A DNA stretch of 60,000 bases. It comes from Symsagittifera roscoffensis (lineage: Eukaryota; Xenacoelomorpha; Acoela; Convolutidae). Below the pieces are notes generated by a model. It had not been told where the DNA came from and made no database searches. It saw only the letters and a program-made list of their open reading frames with translations. The DNA lies in assembly GCF_963678635.1 (NCBI RefSeq), contig NC_087067.1:5498647-5558646 (forward strand), read 5' to 3'. Positions 51,201 to 60,000 of this stretch are shown in pieces (position 1 is the stretch's first letter; every line of letters begins with the position of its first letter). The position numbers and the translations under genes were made by a program.

Positions 51201-51388
51201 TAAATGTGCTTTCTAAGAATTATAAGTTCCCAATTTGAATGGCATGTTTTATTTGCTTCGTTTTGGCATCAATGAAAGCAGTTCAAGTATTACTGAACAT
51301 AATTTTTGCATTAACATGTTGCCGATTTAGATACAATCGTGACATGAGGAGTTACAAGGACCTAGATGCTCCAGATGATGATGTGTGA
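42090..51388 (+). CDS. SRRT: SRRT/ARS2 (serrate RNA effector molecule), 13 coding exons
   Basis: Joining 13 exons with GT-AG introns gives 2,688 bp, exactly 895 codons plus TGA, close to the length of vertebrate SRRT. Recognisable parts are the N-terminal MGDSEDDFD...DKFRRER, the SPPQKRMRR box, the ARS2 N-terminal helical domain (exons 3-4, ending DEEW...KYHPD), the acidic/Lys-Ser linker (exons 5-6), the RRM-like domain ([13 protein letters not shown] to NIKEICW), the [15 protein letters not shown] segment, the atypical zinc finger CPLSGKKF...KHIFNKH (about residues 723-744), a Gly/Tyr/Arg-rich C-terminus and the final [14 protein letters not shown]2 is a nuclear adaptor that binds the cap-binding complex through its C-terminal end and steers capped transcripts to processing, export or exosome decay. 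Alternative splice sites of a few nucleotides are possible in exon 2. Confidence 0.97.
43440..43870 (-). mobile_element. LINE reverse-transcriptase relic in SRRT intron 1
   Basis: On the minus strand, 43807-43789 reads [19 protein letters not shown], matching the conserved LINE RT block (GVPQGSxLGPLLFxIYIND). One frameshift later, at about 43713, comes ADDTNI (the F/YADD active site). A WLDSNKL-type helix follows. Stops and frameshifts show it is dead. It is most like Jockey/CR1-type non-LTR elements. Confidence 0.8.
44015..44179 (+). CDS. SRRT: SRRT exon 2
   Basis: Encodes a Gly/Asn/Tyr/Arg-rich stretch ending in SPPQKRMRR, the conserved basic box that probably forms a nuclear localisation signal. 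It enters and leaves in phase 2. An alternative acceptor 6 nt downstream (CGACAG) exists. Confidence 0.92.
44303..44530 (+). CDS. SRRT: SRRT exon 3
   Basis: Start of the ARS2 N-terminal domain: [17 protein letters not shown] followed by [17 protein letters not shown] and HKDEEW. The Trp codon is split TG|G across the intron. Confidence 0.96.
44620..44789 (+). CDS. SRRT: SRRT exon 4
   Basis: Continues the N-terminal domain with FQLKYHPDV and the helical region [14 protein letters not shown], ending LLDS. The intron before it is only 89 bp. Ends in phase 1. Confidence 0.96.
44871..45061 (+). CDS. SRRT: SRRT exon 5
   Basis: Encodes [13 protein letters not shown] (vertebrate VIKMEGGTENDL), then a Lys-rich basic linker ([11 protein letters not shown]) that may be a second nuclear signal. 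Confidence 0.95.
45135..45231 (+). CDS. SRRT: SRRT exon 6
   Basis: Low-complexity Ser/Glu/Asp run followed by Lys residues, the typical phospho-Ser-rich linker of ARS2. Splice phases 0 to 1 match its neighbours. Confidence 0.9.
45575..45650 (+). repeat. tRNA-like SINE fragment in SRRT intron 6
   Basis: Contains GGGTTCGAGTC, a good RNA polymerase III B box, preceded by a degenerate tRNA-like stretch (CCTCGCGGTCGC). The A box is poor. Related pieces occur at 50340, 52161 and 53311. Confidence 0.5.
45815..46210 (+). repeat. Dispersed repeat, copy 1 (SRRT intron 6)
   Basis: Shows the family's order of blocks: CTTATATAGGTC-GATGATT, GGAAGGCAAACTCCACTATC, a TTTCCAGCG-AATAAAA block, a TTTGAAATTCGAAAG block and finally TTACTTGCG-TCATTGACTC...GGCTATG. 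Function unknown. Confidence 0.75.
46262..46570 (+). repeat. Dispersed repeat, copy 2 (second subfamily)
   Basis: Starts with CACTCTCCAAATG...GCGCGAAAA instead of the GGAAGGCAAAC start, then shares the TTTCGAAAGTGGAATTT, CCAGCGGAAT and GTTGGCTAT blocks with the rest of the family. Confidence 0.7.
46905..47205 (+). repeat. Dispersed repeat, copy 3
   Basis: Begins GGAAGGCAAACAACTATCGAACAGCG and ends GTCTGCTGGCTAAG. It has the same internal order and orientation as copy 1. Confidence 0.7.
47412..47536 (+). CDS. SRRT: SRRT exon 7
   Basis: Encodes [27 protein letters not shown], the first strand and helix of the RRM-like domain (vertebrate RPLHKTCSLFMRNIAPNI). It follows the longest intron (2.2 kb). 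The junction codon G|AA matches. Confidence 0.95.
47838..47902 (+). CDS. SRRT: SRRT exon 8
   Basis: Small 65-nt exon encoding [21 protein letters not shown], equivalent to the vertebrate RYPGFMRVALSEPQPE part of the RRM-like fold. Too short to stand out as an ORF. Confidence 0.93.
47975..48816 (+). CDS. SRRT: SRRT exon 9 (largest)
   Basis: Encodes the end of the RRM-like domain ([19 protein letters not shown]), [21 protein letters not shown], a Glu/Lys-rich insertion, [17 protein letters not shown], and the [24 protein letters not shown] region that forms the conserved core with the RRM. Ends in phase 1. Confidence 0.97.
48903..48979 (+). CDS. SRRT: SRRT exon 10
   Basis: Encodes [27 protein letters not shown]-like sequence (vertebrate VLEWQKTFEEKLTPLL), preceded by an 86-bp intron. 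Ends in phase 0. Confidence 0.93.
49020..49490 (+). repeat. Dispersed repeat, copy 4 (SRRT intron 10)
   Basis: GACTCTTATATAGGTC start, then CACTCTCCAAAAAACGAACG...GCGCGAAAA (second subfamily), TTTCCAGCGGAAT, and the TTCGATTGGCTATG end. Same orientation as the gene. Confidence 0.72.
49495..49945 (+). repeat. Dispersed repeat, copy 5 (SRRT intron 10)
   Basis: Tandem to copy 4 with the same block order (TTATATAGG, GTTCTCCAAATACGAACG, CCAGCGGAAT, TCTTCGATTGGCTATG). Confidence 0.72.
49914..50400 (+). repeat. Tandem duplication (about 210 bp) in SRRT intron 10, ending in a tRNA-like SINE
   Basis: The segment from TCCAATCTTCGATTGGCTATG to CTTCGGTGGTTAGTGTG occurs twice in a row (from about 49920 and 50126) with few differences; the second copy has a 25-bp insertion. 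The second copy continues into a tRNA-like sequence at 50340-50400 with A-box-like GTGGTTAGTGTGT and B-box-like GTTTCGAATCT. Confidence 0.85.
50526..50711 (+). CDS. SRRT: SRRT exon 11 (zinc finger)
   Basis: Encodes [27 protein letters not shown] followed by the KHIFNKH box, the most conserved ARS2 segment. The zinc-finger-like motif has one visible Cys and two His, as in other ARS2 proteins. Confidence 0.97.
50797..51164 (+). CDS. SRRT: SRRT exon 12 (Gly/Tyr/Arg-rich tail)
   Basis: Starts [19 protein letters not shown] (vertebrate VAFFNNFLTDAKRPALPE), then about 85 residues rich in Gly, Tyr, Asn and Arg with RGG-like pieces, suggesting disordered RNA contacts. The intron before it is 85 bp. 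Confidence 0.96.
51331..51388 (+). CDS. SRRT: SRRT exon 13 (C-terminal peptide)
   Basis: 58-nt terminal exon encoding [18 protein letters not shown] and TGA; vertebrate ARS2 ends YRDLDAPDDVDFF, the end that binds the cap-binding complex. Confidence 0.96.
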
Positions 51389-51560
51389 TCTCTCTATGAA
51401 ACTAAACTAGGCTCATTCTTTCAAACATCGGTGATTTGACCTCATCTGTTACGTCAATGATGATTCTGAAAACTGGACGAAGATATTTTTAAGTTGAACT
51501 TTTCATCTGAACACCTATACTATTTCATTTAAGATAATTATTGGCATTCAGACTTGTTTT

Positions 51561-51566
51561 AATAAA
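51561..51566 (+). terminator. SRRT: SRRT poly(A) signal
   Basis: AATAAA lies 173 nt after the SRRT stop codon, followed by a T/GT-rich stretch (TGATTGTGTATG) about 20 nt downstream. Confidence 0.8.
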
Positions 51567-52929
51567 AGTAAACTTTTGATTGTGTATGCACGTGATATAA
51601 TGCAGTTTTCTTTCTTTGTGTTTTTCAATGGAAGTTGAAGTTAGTTTAAGTTGAAATCTTTTTCATCGAGTTGTCGGAATTGATTTTTTGCTACGTCATC
51701 AAAGGTTCGTGTAGAGTGCGTGCCATTATAAACTTGATTGACGCTAAAGTTTACTCTTATATAGGTCGTGATGATTCATTTTTTTCTCGTTTTTTTTTGG
51801 AAAAGTAAATTTTATTCAAGTTACAATTTGATTTTTCGAGGTGTGACTTATTATTTCTTTGCGATAGCAAGTGTTGCAGCGGGGTTCAAGACTTTCCCGT
51901 AAAAAACTATGTTCACAGAATTCAGCATGCATATGCAGTACACGACGTATGCATGTACCATTTGCGTCCTATTTTCACTAATTGGTCTATTAAGCCCACT
52001 GCGACTTCATTAGTGTTAAGCTTAGTGTGTTATTACGCACCTTTTATTGTAACCTGACTCACAAATAAAAATTCATTTATTTGGAAATTACACAGAAGCA
52101 TTGGAAATTGCATAGCATCTGTTGTCTGGTTTATTTGTGGCTAGTAATTGGTGCCTATTAAGCGTCCGTGGTTAGAGTGTGAAACTCTAAATCTCTAGGT
52201 CGCAGCTTCCAATCTCTGACAGCCGAATTTTTACTATTTCGAGGATTTTTTCTATTTCTCTTATTGCACTTAAGCTGCTTTTGTCGCGGTCCTGGTAGTG
52301 TTTGCGAAGCTTCGTCTGTGTTTACGATTGCGATTAGGAAGCTTTATCAAACCGGAGTTTTGACTTTTCGGGTTAACATTGTGTTTGAGAGAATCTCTTG
52401 TAGCTTGATGCAAAATGAAATCAAACTTCTATGCGTTCTCGACCAATTTACCCTGCAATGAACCAATATGCCTGGGACCGCAAATGTCCTGTTTTCGAAT
52501 TGGACAAGGGCCTGTTATTTTCTTCAAACGGGAAATACTGTTTCAAAAATAATTGTCGGCCAATTATTTGTCTGCTTATCTGATGCCGGGTATTTTATCA
52601 CATCTTGGAATCGTTTTTTTTTGCTGCGCGAATTTCTCTTTTGTTGCCTCTAGTATTTGATTTACTCCTACAATTTGTACTTTCACTTACCTCGACTTAG
52701 TATTTCCTTTATTTTTTGTTACGATTAAAAAAAATAGCCGGTATAAATTATTTCGGCCTAGTTTTTATTGGCCTAATGAGCTATTTTTAGGTCCTTCCAA
52801 GGGAATCACTTGTTCAACACTTCCCTCCACACTTTTTAAATTGGCTGTATTTTTACCAATCGGTTTAATGAAATTTTTTTCATAGAAATAACTGGAAAAT
52901 TTTCGTTATTTTCAAATTTCTGATTTGTT
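51567..52929. repeat. SRRT 3' flank with repeat-family and SINE pieces
   Basis: No gene. A CTCTTATATAGGTCGTGATGATT block occurs at about 51755. A diverged copy of the intron 10 segment lies at 52020-52260, including a tRNA-like part at 52161-52225 (GTGGTTAGAGTGT A-box-like, CAGCTTCCAATCT B-box-like). Weak B-box-like GGGGTTCAAGACT lies at 51882. Confidence 0.6.
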
Positions 52930-53240
52930 AAAGGGAAGGCAAACTCCATTATGGAACAACGAAAATGCAAAGTTCATGATAAACATAATCGAGTTCTAGT
53001 GTTGAAAGCAGTTTATTTTCGAATTTACCAGGAAAGTAAAAAAAAATTACCTCTTGATCAGTTATCTCTAAAGTTGTTAATTTCATCAAAAAGTTGAAAT
53101 CAAAAATTGTGCTAGAAAATCAAATAGCTTTAATGCCATTAATTTTTCACGGAAAATGAAAATTGAAGTTTTTCCAAAAAAAATATCCTTATGTTTTCTT
53201 TACTTGTGTTTACTGACTTTGACTGTTTGTTGGCTATAAT
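52930..53240 (+). repeat. Dispersed repeat, copy 6
   Basis: GGAAGGCAAACTCCATTATGG start and TTTGTTGGCTATAAT end, same orientation as the intronic copies. A tRNA-like piece with GGGTTCGAGAACT follows at 53311-53362. Confidence 0.65.
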
Positions 53241-53989
53241 AACTTTTCGAACGCTAAGTTGTAATTTTTTTTATTGAAACGTTTTTGACGCAATTTTTTG
53301 AACCTAAAAAACCGTTACTATAGTTCAAGGATTTCTGGATTTACGGGTTCGAGAACTTTCCTAATTGGGCGTCTTATTCATACTTGACAAGCTTAATGTA
53401 GCTGGGGAGTGTTTTTTGTAGGTTCTCTGCAAATCATATTTCAGGCAATTGTTTGAAAGTTTAGCAGTCAATTTTTTGAAATTTTGTATTTAAATTTACT
53501 CATTTCAATCATTATTTATAGCAAACGAAGGAAATGCAAGTTGTTTGGCTGCATGTTCTCAAGCAATGTTTTAAATGCACTGAAGCATTTTTGAATCATA
53601 TGACCAAAATTTTTCCTATCGTTCATCTATTTGCTGTGAAAAAGAAATGAATGTGTATCCCGACTCCTTATACTTTAGGTAATTGATTTTTATAAGCATT
53701 GAAATAAGATTGTTCTTAATTGTTAAGCGCACTATTTTTTCAACAGGATTTTGTTTAATTTAATTTTTTTTTCATATACGAGAGCAAGTAAATTGTACTC
53801 TCGGGAATTAGATTTTTTTTCCCGTAAACAACTTTCTGCTGCGGCTCAGGTATGTTCACTTTCCTAAATATTTGTCGAAACCTATTTTTTTGATTTGCAA
53901 GAGGATGATACTATTCGAAAAGCCGCTCGCTCTCCTGCATAAACGCCTAGTCTCTTTTTACGCTACCCTACTTAATACGGCCTTCAAAA

Positions 53990-54650
53990 AAAACTGGGAT
54001 AATATTGTACCCAAATTTTCAGATTTAATTTTTCTCAAAACTTACGCCTTAAAATCTGAGTGAGATGTAGGTTCAATAGAAAGATCAGACTGTGGAAATT
54101 CCCCCTGCTCAAACGGTTACGCACTATTTTTTTGAACAAATAGTTGGGGACCTCGGAAAAGTCAAAACGTTTTAACTTTCATCGAAAACTATCCTCCCAA
54201 ATCGGAGAGTTTCGTTTCAACCGAAATCACTGGTTAAGCAAAACTCCCCTGCATCATAGGATATGCCTAAAAGGTTTCGCACAAAAATGTTATGGCTCTC
54301 AAGAAAACGGAAAGTTTTTGATTTTTCTGACTGTTTTTTGAATTTTTTTAAAACTTTTCTCGAAATCGATCCCCCAAATTGGAGATTGCAAGTTCAATCA
54401 AATGAAAGGGTTGGCAAAAAATCCCAGGTATAAGTGGCTTCGGGGAATTTTTCTTACAAAAAAGTTGTCCTCCAAAAATCAATTTTTTGATTTCTTGTCC
54501 GTGTTTTGAACCTTTTTGACTTTTCTCGAAAGCAACCCAGCCGAATCTGATATCAAGAGTTTAATCGAGGTATGACATGAGGTTGTGGGAAGCTTCTGTG
54601 TATAAGCGGCTACACCTTAAAGTTTGGATGAAAAAGTTTTTCGCGAAAAT
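53990..54650. repeat. Degenerate satellite, period about 178 bp
   Basis: The landmark TTTTCTCGAAA/TTCATCGAAA recurs at about 54173, 54352 and 54528, each followed by a CCCAAAT-CGGAGA-type block and TTTAATC/TTCAATC. An earlier unit is visible from 53990. At least four diverged units. Confidence 0.6.
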
Positions 54651-55079
54651 GCCTTTGTGAAAAAATTTCACCCTTAGTTTATTAGTCAAACAACTGGGGC
54701 TCTGCGTGGAAGCAATTTTTGGTGTTTTCCATTTTATTCATTTCAATCTCCACCAGTACCACAAATTTGAGAAAACCAAACAAATTCCAGTTTTAGATGA
54801 TCGCTTATTTGTTTTGTAGTTTGTAAATTTACGAACTCTGATTTCAAATGTTTTTATAGGTTATTTAAAAATTTATTTTCGGCTTACCCAGGATTGACAC
54901 CAATTTTTTGCCTTGTTTATTGCTCGGTCTTTGATTCTCATTGCCTGTTGTCGTATATATAATTTTCTTAAGTACTTTTCTAGCCTAAGTTTTTGAAAAA
55001 CGATTTTTGTAATGCAATCATTTGATTGTATTGTACTCCGCTTCATCTCAAGGTTTCTTCTTCGTTTCAGACACTATCT
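54651..55079. other. AT-rich intergenic DNA
   Basis: No gene, RNA or clear repeat unit seen. Confidence 0.5.
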
Positions 55080-55445
55080 TTTGACTTTTGGCATGGTATC
55101 GCAAATCAAAAGGAAGGCAAACTCCACTATTGAAAGGAAGGCAAACGCCACTATCGAACAGCAAAAAATAAAGGTCACACAAAATGTGATCCACATCTAC
55201 TTTCAAAAGGAAATTATTGTCGGTTTTTGCAGCGGATTGAAATTTTCACTTAATAATTAAGATTGTTCAAATTGGGTAAATTTTACCCAATAAAAAAGCC
55301 AATCTTAAAAAGTTCTTGAAATTCAAATGTATTTCAAATTTTTAAACAAAGTTCAAAAGTTGAAGTCTAACAATAAATAAGTCTGTTTTTGTTTCTGATT
55401 TCTTGCGTTCAATTACTTTTTAAATTGTATGATAGCTATGGCTCA
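55080..55445 (+). repeat. Dispersed repeat, copy 7
   Basis: The GGAAGGCAAACTCCACTAT start is itself partly duplicated (GGAAGGCAAACGCCACTATC), and the copy ends in TGTATGATAGCTATGG. Confidence 0.65.
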
Positions 55446-56079
55446 GTTGCGAACTTAAAAGTTCAGAGGCTTGCAAAAAATTTCAAAATTGTTGTCGGTT
55501 TTTAGCTCCAATGGTTCAGTTGAAGAGTGTTTTATCATGCTAGTTTTTTAAATAGGAAACTTCACTCTCAAATAAGTTGTTTTTTGGTTTTTTATGCCTG
55601 TTTTTGTATGCCTCGTGGTAATCTTTGAAATGAACATTCTTTATATTCATTGATGTCATCATTTTGTTTTGAAAACTTCTACTAAGCAAAATATGATAGT
55701 TTTTCAGTCTACCTTCACTGACTCGCAATTTAAAACATTCATCCAAAAAAAATTACCAAAAGTTCATTGTTGAGCAAAATGTTGGTATTGCGGACATGAA
55801 AAGCGCGGTCCGTTATCTACTGTAATCGAATCTTAGGAGAAGTAACATTATTGTTCTTTTAATCTGACATTTACTTCATCGCAAAAACTTAAGATGTATT
55901 TTACAGATGTATTTTCTACCTTTGTAACAAATTGATCCGTTATAAGTGAACTCACTACCAGTCTCCTTAAATCATTTAGGATGCCGTCCACCATTTCACC
56001 TTGGTTCGCTCGTTTGTCGTTCCTTATGCCAAAAAGAAACGAATAAAGTCTTTTGGAAAAAAAAACTTTTTTAAAAAAA
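55446..56079. other. AT-rich intergenic DNA
   Basis: Short frames on either strand have no similarity I recognise. Nothing supported. Confidence 0.5.
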
Positions 56080-57290
56080 GGATTGTTTTTGATACTCCTT
56101 AACCGATTAAATTTATTTTGTTGTTGGAATCTAGCGGGTGAAGCTTAAGACCATGATTTTCAGGCTAACCTCTTGAAAAAAAGTGATAGTTTTCTCAGAA
56201 AAATTTGGGTCGGTGATTGAAAATATTGGCACTTAATTACCGAATTTGGGTTCAACAGGATGTTAACCTCATCTCTTAACCAGTGATTAAAGGACATTGT
56301 TGTGCCTTAATTTGAGTTTTTTTCCTGGATAATTATGGTTAATTTTGGTACACTTTTTCTGTATTCCAAACTAATTTGGGTTGCAGACTTGAGGTATTTG
56401 CTTTAAAAGACGTTAATTGGATTCCAAGAGTAATCACTTTTTTTGAAAAGTGTTCTTGTCTCTAAAACATATCTGATTTTGAGTAATTTTCTTTTTCTAA
56501 ATAATCAGGGTTTTGCAAATAAACTTACCAATAGTTCGCACAGTTTTGAGTCAATGATTGGATATATTCAAAAGACAATGTTAATCCATTTTATCTACTG
56601 TAAATTTTTAGAAAGGATTTATTGTCTAATTTGCGCCTATCTTTTAGTTATTTTGCTTTTTTCCCGGATAGTTAGAAGTTTGTTTGATATTTTTCCAATA
56701 GTTTGAACCATTTTGGGACAACGATTGGATAAATGGGCTCTAAGAAACAATGTTTGGTGTCCACCAAGAGATCTGCTGTAATTTTAAAGAGGGTTCTGGT
56801 GTCTTTTTGCGCATGAGATTGAGTTTTTTTTTTCGTTTAATTAAAGTTTTTTTTAATACTTTTTGACAAACTTGCGTCGGCATTGGAAATGTAAGCTCTT
56901 GATTTTAGATTTTTGACTCAACCAATAATTTCCTACATTTTTAAAGAAAAGTTTTGTTGTTGATGTTTAGTCTGAATTTGTATTAATTTAGTTAATCAGG
57001 AATAATTTTCGGATAATTTGGAAAAAAAATTTTCCAAAATCTAGAACTTATTTGGGTCAAAGTTCGAATAACTACTCTCAGCAATTTCTTATCTAGGGTC
57101 ACCAGTGACCTTACTACGAATCTTATGGAAGTTTTTTCATCTCAATTTTATGCCTGAATTTGAGTTATTACGCCTTTTTTTTCCGAATAACAAGCGTTTT
57201 TTTGCGTTAATGAAAAACAAATTCAAACAAACACTGGTCGGAGTTGGTGAAAACATTCAATTTTCAATTGAGTTTGAGGACACAACGTAG
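56080..57290. repeat. Degenerate satellite, period about 170 bp
   Basis: A block of the type AAAGA-GTTnTTGTCTnAATTTG-GTTATTTT-TTTTCCGGATAATTAGG recurs near 56270, 56440, 56615, 56783, 56945 and 57120, so spacing is 162-175 bp. Between these come TTTGGGTC-A-GATTG blocks. About seven diverged units. A frame at 57105-57290 lies in it and is not considered a gene. Confidence 0.6.
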
Positions 57291-59012
57291 AATATCAATG
57301 AAAACTGTGGTAAAATAATCAAAACGTACGTTGATTTCTTTTGAACAACAAAATTGAACAAAATCTTTGGAGTCCTAATTTTTGCTGCCTATGAACTCCG
57401 GCTCCATCCCTCCCCTCCCCCAATGTGAAGCCCGCCTGTTTTTTTCAAATGAGGTATATAAAACTGTGTGGTTCCATGGATACTAATCCAAAATAATGAA
57501 TTTAGATTATCAGCATTACTGTTAACAGCCAATTTTTTAGAGGAGAAATTCAATCAGTCAAATTTTTTAGCCAAGTATGCAGTGCAAATACCTTGATTGA
57601 CGTCCATACAAGAAAAAAATTTTAATAAAACTTCATATATGGAGTCTAGTGTAAAAGTGCTTATCATTTTTAGAAAATACAATTTAAGAAGATATCAATT
57701 TTGGCATAAAATATTCACAGAAGAAAATTATATGACAACCATACAAGCATATTTTTAATTTAAATTTTTTTTTGAAAGTTATCCTAAATCGGTTTAAAAT
57801 CAAGAAATACAAATTAGTGGCAGTTGTAGCTACTTGAGAGCCATTTTGCATCAGAAAAAAAACGTTCAAACACAAAAATTTTTCGTGAGCATATGTGAAG
57901 TTTATATGATGTAGTTTTTTCAGAAAAATACAGTTTTGATGTAAAAAAATGTTTATTCCTTTTTTGATTGCAAACTCGTTTCTGTGCTCATATCATTAAC
58001 ATTTCACAAAAACAATTTGCTCGCAGAATTTGATATTTTGTGTCTATAACTTATTCTAGTTTAGCTTTTTTGCACAAAAAAAACCTTAAAATCAAACGAG
58101 AGTTTTTTTTTAAAAACACAAATATTTTTTATATTTTTCATATGCTAAGATAAACCTAAAATTTTAGAGAAAGCAGGCATTTTTTCTCAACCACAAAATT
58201 TTTCAAAGTAAGACTTTTCAAGCCATATACAAAAAGCTACGTATATCCGTCTATAAGGTTAACATTAACTTACATGGCTAATATTACCAAATAAAGTTTA
58301 TCTGCGTGGTAACTTCCACTTACACTCTGGGTTACCTTTTCATAGAAATTCTTGGTTACTGTGGTTTTGGGTTAAAAAATATTATGACGAAACATTTTCT
58401 TGCTTTTTCATTTAAGGAAAAAATGCCTATCATACAATTTCCTAGCATAAAAATTGCTTTTGCTATTTTTACACAAGTTTTGTGTCAAAAAGTATGACAA
58501 AAAACTTGTAATTGAATTTGAGAGTATGGCAAAAAATGCTTGTTAGAAAATTTTGTAGAATAGAAATAATGCGTGTTGCTATTTTCATACAACTTCTTTT
58601 GGTCTATGAAAATGTATGAAAGGCAATTTTTTCATAGTATGAAATTGTATGAGCAGCCTTTCTTTCATAGTATGAAATTGTATGATAAGCATTTTTTTGT
58701 CAACCCGGGTAGCATCTACTCAAGTGTAAAAGTAAATATTTTCACCCTAGATTTTTGCCGCTAATCAAAACCGAAATGGGTAGAAAAATAACAAAATAGA
58801 TTCACACTTTGCGCGTTTCTTTGAATATTTCTCTGAAAAAGAAGGACCAAAAACGACATATTCGTTTTTTTGATCATTTTTCCCTCTAAAAACCTCTGAT
58901 CATTTAATTTTCTCTTGAGTTTTTTGTTGAGTATATTCGAGAATATTTTCATATAAATAACTCTGTTAATAGATATCGTTTGGAAACAATTTATTACTAT
59001 TATTATTATCTT
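57291..59012. other. AT-rich intergenic DNA with short repeats
   Basis: No gene seen. At about 58590-58700 a TATGAAA-TGTATGA unit of roughly 48 bp occurs three times. Confidence 0.5.
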
Positions 59013-60000
59013 TTATTTCGTGTATGGAGCTTTTGAGTCTTTTTTGATGAAGAGGACGTTCAGTAGCCACCTCGACTGATCCGCATATTTCAATTTGGCT
59101 AAACTGGTTGCGGAGAATGGATCATAAGACTGCTTCAATGTTGACAGCATATCCATTATCAGCTGTCGCTTGTTGTCGTCGTATCCTAGTTGTCCTATGG
59201 AGTCTTTCCTGTCTCTGATGTATCTTGTGACCATTATCCATTCCATCAATATTGCAGATACTTTCACTTCTTTGAGAAACTTGCCAGCTCCTACAGTGAT
59301 CTTTTTCATCTCCATTGAAATACTCGTTTTGAGAAAAGCTGATGAAATGATGAAAGGTCCTTAAGAAAATTTTTGTCGAACTTTTTTTAGATCGACAAAA
59401 TTTTTTTTCTGGGCTCTCCCAAATCACTCTTTGTTTAAAAAAAAAAAACAGGCCATCAAATGCGTTTTAGGCATTTTTTGGAAATCCCTCAAAATTAGTT
59501 TATATTGGCGCCAAAGGCGCCTTTAGAAAATTTTTAAGGTCAGTCAGCAAAAAATGGATATCTCAAAATAGTGCAAAAAGGGGGGACCCTATAGGTCGGT
59601 ATGGCGTCGAACCCCTGAGGGGGGAGGGGAGGGGGGGATTGTCCGCCCCTTCCCCGAAATCCGCCCCTGAACATGCCCTAATAAACAATTATTGGCCGGC
59701 TATCTTGTCAGAATCTTCAAGGAGAATGAAAAGAAGTCAGAAGGCAGATGTCACATCTTGCAGATATTGCTAGCCGGTTGCATAAAAACTTGAACAGTTA
59801 TATAACTTTTGCCCATCCTCGTCAACTAGGGCATAATCTAGCTTAAGATGTTCATAATTTAAGCCGTGAAAAAATACATAAAATGTGTGGAAAAAGAGCC
59901 TGTGTGTTCCTGCAAAAGCATTCGCTTCCGATCCTTGTATGTCCATTTTGAAGATAGCTTCTTTGAGGTTCATCTGTTTGAAAACAGGAAGTAGCAACTC
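59013..60000 (-). CDS. FkbM-type methyltransferase, last two exons (partial)
   Basis: Exon A (60000-59910) reads LPVFKQMNLKEAIFKMDIQG and then SEANAFAG, the FkbM (Methyltransf_21) signature in which an acidic KMDIxGSE motif follows a strand. Exon B (59290-59013) reads GKFLKEVKVSAILMEW... and ends WLLNVLFIKK and a stop, the usual end of these proteins. Joining them in phase 1 gives a continuous family-like sequence, but the 619-bp intron would start GA and end AG; no GT donor fits. Such proteins are SAM-dependent O-methyltransferases of often unknown substrate. The N-terminal part lies outside the window. A pseudogene or two different copies cannot be excluded. Confidence 0.7.
59505..59665. 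repeat. GC-rich block with inverted repeat and G-run in the FkbM intron
   Basis: GGCGCC-AAA-GGCGCC forms a short perfect palindrome near 59510-59522. A G-rich run at 59617-59637 (CTGAGGGGGGAGGGGAGGGGGGG) could form a quadruplex. It contrasts with the AT-rich surroundings and may be the end of a mobile repeat. Confidence 0.5.

Noticed and set aside
58573-58764. 63-residue ORF with MKLYEQPFFHS-type repeats
   Set aside because: It arises from a 48-bp AT-rich DNA repeat and has no other support.

Overview
This window is animal (metazoan) genomic DNA. The evidence is a complete, intron-containing, conserved nuclear gene, SRRT/ARS2 (exons from 42090 to 51388, plus strand, GT-AG introns), followed by the end of an FkbM-type methyltransferase gene on the minus strand (59013 to the window edge). 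The lineage cannot be fixed from sequence alone. A 7-nt leader between a 3' splice site and the SRRT start codon, tRNA-like SINE fragments and an apparent GA-AG intron would suit a trans-splicing invertebrate, perhaps a tunicate or larvacean, but that is inference.

Positions 1-40925 are almost entirely two copies of one giant Ty3/Gypsy-like LTR retroelement arranged head to head. The left copy (<1-17282, minus strand) runs off the window and carries an internal deletion that removed gag, protease and the first half of reverse transcriptase. The right copy (17941-40925, plus strand, 22,985 bp) has both LTRs (916 and 918 bp, about 99% identical by eye), a primer-binding-site candidate, a 2.5-kb leader holding 70-bp repeats and a roughly 750-bp array of 13-14-bp units, then gag, pol, a 0.5-kb gap with a good splice acceptor, a third reading frame of about 2,960 codons (broken), a purine tract and the 3' LTR. 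A 658-bp spacer (17283-17940) separates the two 5' LTRs.

The element is unusual in content. Pol ends in a domain resembling the TARG1/OARD1 macrodomain but apparently lacking its catalytic residues. The third ORF, in the position of env, encodes a coiled coil, an SGNH/GDSL-type hydrolase domain with all expected blocks, a second degenerate SGNH-like domain, and a long region I do not recognise. Gag and Pol share one frame, separated by a single UAG with the zinc knuckles downstream of it. The hexamer CTTGAG is several-fold over-represented through the whole element, coding and non-coding, mostly on the sense strand. Both copies carry different frame breaks, so neither can make all its proteins as read here.

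Positions 40926-60000 are host DNA. SRRT reconstructs to 13 exons and 895 residues with every splice phase matching. Its introns and 3' flank are filled with a dispersed repeat of about 300-430 bp (at least seven copies, all in the same orientation), tRNA-derived SINE-like pieces, a LINE reverse-transcriptase relic, and two degenerate satellites with periods near 175 bp. The AT-rich stretch 57300-59012 holds little else.
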